From Spodoptera frugiperda (lineage: Eukaryota; Arthropoda; Insecta; Lepidoptera; Noctuidae), in NCBI RefSeq assembly GCF_023101765.2, contig NC_064212.1:13330001-13394000 (forward strand): a DNA stretch of 64,000 nt. Direction: 5' to 3'. Under the pieces are notes generated by a model that was not told the DNA's origin, made no database searches, and worked only from the letters and a program-made list of their open reading frames with translations. Shown here piece by piece: positions 61,711 to 64,000 of the stretch. A program made the translations under genes and the position numbers. Positions within the stretch are counted from its first letter, which is position 1. Every line of letters begins with the position of its first letter.

Positions 61711-63014
61711 TTAAAAAAAGCCGCCGCCAGTCTACCATATGGTGTGTAAACTATTATCCCTAAACTAGTTGTTTAAGTCTTGGGATGAACTAGATTTGAA
61801 CAAACACAATAGATCTTACAGTTAGATATTAACTGACGGCATTACCTAGATAGAGAGACTATCCATCCAACAACTCACCTAAAATGGCGGACATCATCAA
61901 ATCCACATTTATAAGCCCATGAACCGTACTAATTACAGCAACTAAATATCGTGGCCATACATCTGAATCTAATCACAGTACCTACTACCAAGCGAGAACG
62001 TGGCAATATGTAATTATGTAGCAGCAATTATTCGCCGAACGTAAGTCAAATGCAAACGTATCGACTAATACATGCGACGCGACGAATCAAACAGCGCGCG
62101 CGACACAATAGTCGCGCAGCGTTGCGACAAAATTGGCTGTTTTCACACGCGCTTGCTAATGATTACATGTTGGTAAACGATGTTTAGATGTGTTCGTTTC
62201 CATTGATGTTGGTGAAGTTTGTGCTAGGACTGGTCTGTTACTTGAAATTGGGTTATTCTAATCAAATGTGTGTTTTAATACCATTAATCGCATTTGATTC
62301 AGACTTCTAAAAATGTTCTTTAGTTTATTTATTTTTTCAGATTTTATAAGTCTGCCTTTGGCCACTAACCCATTTTCTGCCTGAACGGCAAAGCGAAGAT
62401 GTAATTTATTATGATCTAAACAATACCTACATTATACGGGTCACAGTAATACAGTCAGTATATGTTGTACCATTGTCTAATCTTTAACATATTATATTAT
62501 GGTCCTTGGTAACGAAATAAAACTGCCTATGTACATATCTAACCAACATGTGTCGCTGTACTAAACAAAAGTAGTATGAATTTCTATAAGATTCCATTAT
62601 CAACAACCTATGCACAAAATCTCGTACCGTATTACATTATACAACGGACCCGCGCGTCGTGGGCGTATGCAATAACAAATAGCTACTTGCGGTACAGACG
62701 TGTGATCAGATTCGTCGTCGGTTCAAATTAGCTCGCGTGTTTGTTTCGGCACCTATTGTCGCGACTGTACCATTGTGTCGCGGGTGTGCGGTGAGCCTAA
62801 TGTCTGGTTTCTTGTTACTGTTTTTAAAACGGTCCCTTTGTTTGTATTTAGTGTTTATTTATTTTTCTTTTGTTGCAACAAAGGTTCGCTAAGAATTGGT
62901 TCTTTTGTGTTGTTTTGTGTAAGGCAGTTAACAACAAAAGCTTAGTAAATATCATAACAACTATAATTTGTTTGTTTATCGACAAATATATCGAAAACTC
63001 AGCAGTAATTACAA
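61711..63014. other. Intergenic with CpG-rich blocks
   Basis: GC/CpG-rich islands at about 62060-62160 and 62640-62800 in AT-rich DNA, both carrying the SOX/CGCG composite motif. No gene recognised. Confidence 0.45.
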
Positions 63015-63112
63015 TGCTTGCTACGCGGCTACGAGGCCGCTACGCCCGTAGCACTGGCTACGAATATTCACGCGTTACGTTATTATGGATTGAGATGCTA
63101 CGCTGAACACGT
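63015..63112. repeat. GCTACG-rich repeat fragment
   Basis: gctacgcggctacgaggccg, ctacgcccgtagcactggct and acgaatattcacgcg hold several gctacg/cgtagc units in both orientations. Probably a MITE relic. The short open frames across it are not genes. Confidence 0.4.
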
Positions 63113-63492
63113 TCAATTAATTATGGGAAAACTAATTATAATTATTATTATGTACATCTGCAATACCTCATATATACCAGTAATTACTGAACATATCTAC
63201 TTAGCAATGGTTTGGCGTACATGTCCAAATCGATTTTCCAGGAATTAATTTAATGCATAGATGATCAACGACACAAATCTGTGAATAAACATGCATAGGA
63301 AATCCCAATGAACAACTGTTGGACAGAAAGCCCACCAGCCACGATTATCTGGTCGGAAAATCCTTCTTTTCCAATCTGAGGGAACTTTACACACTGTTTC
63401 TTAAATAAATTCTATAAGTAGTAATGTTGTTGTGATGTTGATGATTGATAAATATGTATATCTTAGAAATTACACTTAGGCTTTACTAATTT

Positions 63493-63802
63493 GGTAGAAC
63501 CATGCTTCGGCACGAGTGGGGCAGCTTGACCGAATTTATACCTCACACAAAACAGACGTGAAACAACGCTTACGTTGTGTAATTGAGATTACAGGGGGCT
63601 CAATTGGGCCCAATTGAGAATTCCCAATCTTCTCAATCCCCTATTCCCCATCAACCCTTACCCTATTCCTATACCCCCAAAAGACCGGCAACACACTTGG
63701 AAAGCCTCTGGTGTTTCTGCTGGTGTCTATGAGCCGTGGCGATTGCTTACTATCAGATGATCAGTCTGCTCGTTTACCGACTTATACCATAAATAAATTA
63801 AA
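63493..63802 (+). mobile_element. SINE-like repeat A, near full length
   Basis: Contains accatgcttcggcacgagtg, gacgtgaaacaacgcttacg, aaaagaccggcaacacactt and actatcagatgatcagtctg, ending at cttataccataaataaa. Older and more diverged than 1514-1837, with a short duplication (caattgggcccaattg) in the middle. Confidence 0.8.
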
Positions 63803-64000
63803 AGAAGTTGCTGTTAGTAACTCTTCTTATTAAATAGGAGTTTTGAAAAAAATGTGTCCTCTACTATCTAGGCATAGGTTCTATTAAGTCACACTAAAGT
63901 AATAGTACTTAATGTAAGGAAATGTCAGTAAAGTCATTCTACAACAAGAACAACAACATTCTACATTGAACAATCACTACTCGTACATTTTCCCACCACA

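Overview
This window looks like insect DNA, most likely from a moth and probably a noctuid. It is AT-rich, mostly non-coding, and peppered with short interspersed repeats of kinds I recognise from Lepidoptera: a SINE-like repeat with a 'gcttcggcacgaatgggcc' core, a second repeat with a 'gagctgcggactacc' core, Lep1/Helitron-like ends ('tataatattagt'), LINE 3' ends and palindromic MITEs. The noctuid placement rests on repeat familiarity only. I could not run any search.

I support one intact protein-coding gene: an intronless SoxB-group HMG-box transcription factor on the minus strand (50067-50804, 245 aa), closest by eye to insect Sox21b. A CpG-rich upstream block follows it (to about 51170) and contains two consensus SOX sites. 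The nearest AATAAA on its strand lies about 630 bp past the stop. The rest of the window, about 50 kb on its 3' side and 13 kb on its 5' side, has no other gene I can defend. That layout is typical of a developmental regulator in a gene desert.

Layout. 1-20 kb: intergenic DNA with SINE-like copies and two full-length non-autonomous hAT elements (3172-3966 and 9845-10881). Each hAT copy has matching terminal inverted repeats, a perfect 8-bp target-site duplication and a remnant of the transposase C-terminal dimerisation domain. 20-32 kb: tRNA-derived SINE copies, MITEs and a 60-bp array of six 10-bp units at 23477-23536. 32-50 kb: long unique intergenic DNA with a cluster of SOX-like motifs near 35.3-35.5 kb, LINE 3' ends, a near-perfect 214-bp MITE hairpin at 44392-44605 and two Lep1-like copies near 47.5-47.9 kb. 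50-51.2 kb: the Sox gene and promoter region. 51.2-64 kb: more intergenic DNA, including an RTE-type LINE fragment enclosed by 174-bp direct repeats (54257-55219) and CpG-rich blocks at 57.8, 61.1, 62.1 and 62.7 kb.

The most interesting non-repeat signal is a recurring composite motif, ATTGTCGCG (a SOX core joined to CGCG), with variants ATTGTGTCGCG and ATTGTCGCA/T. It is scattered through blocks that otherwise look like unique DNA and fits candidate long-range enhancers of the Sox gene, but this is inference. I found no evidence of a wholly new biological system.
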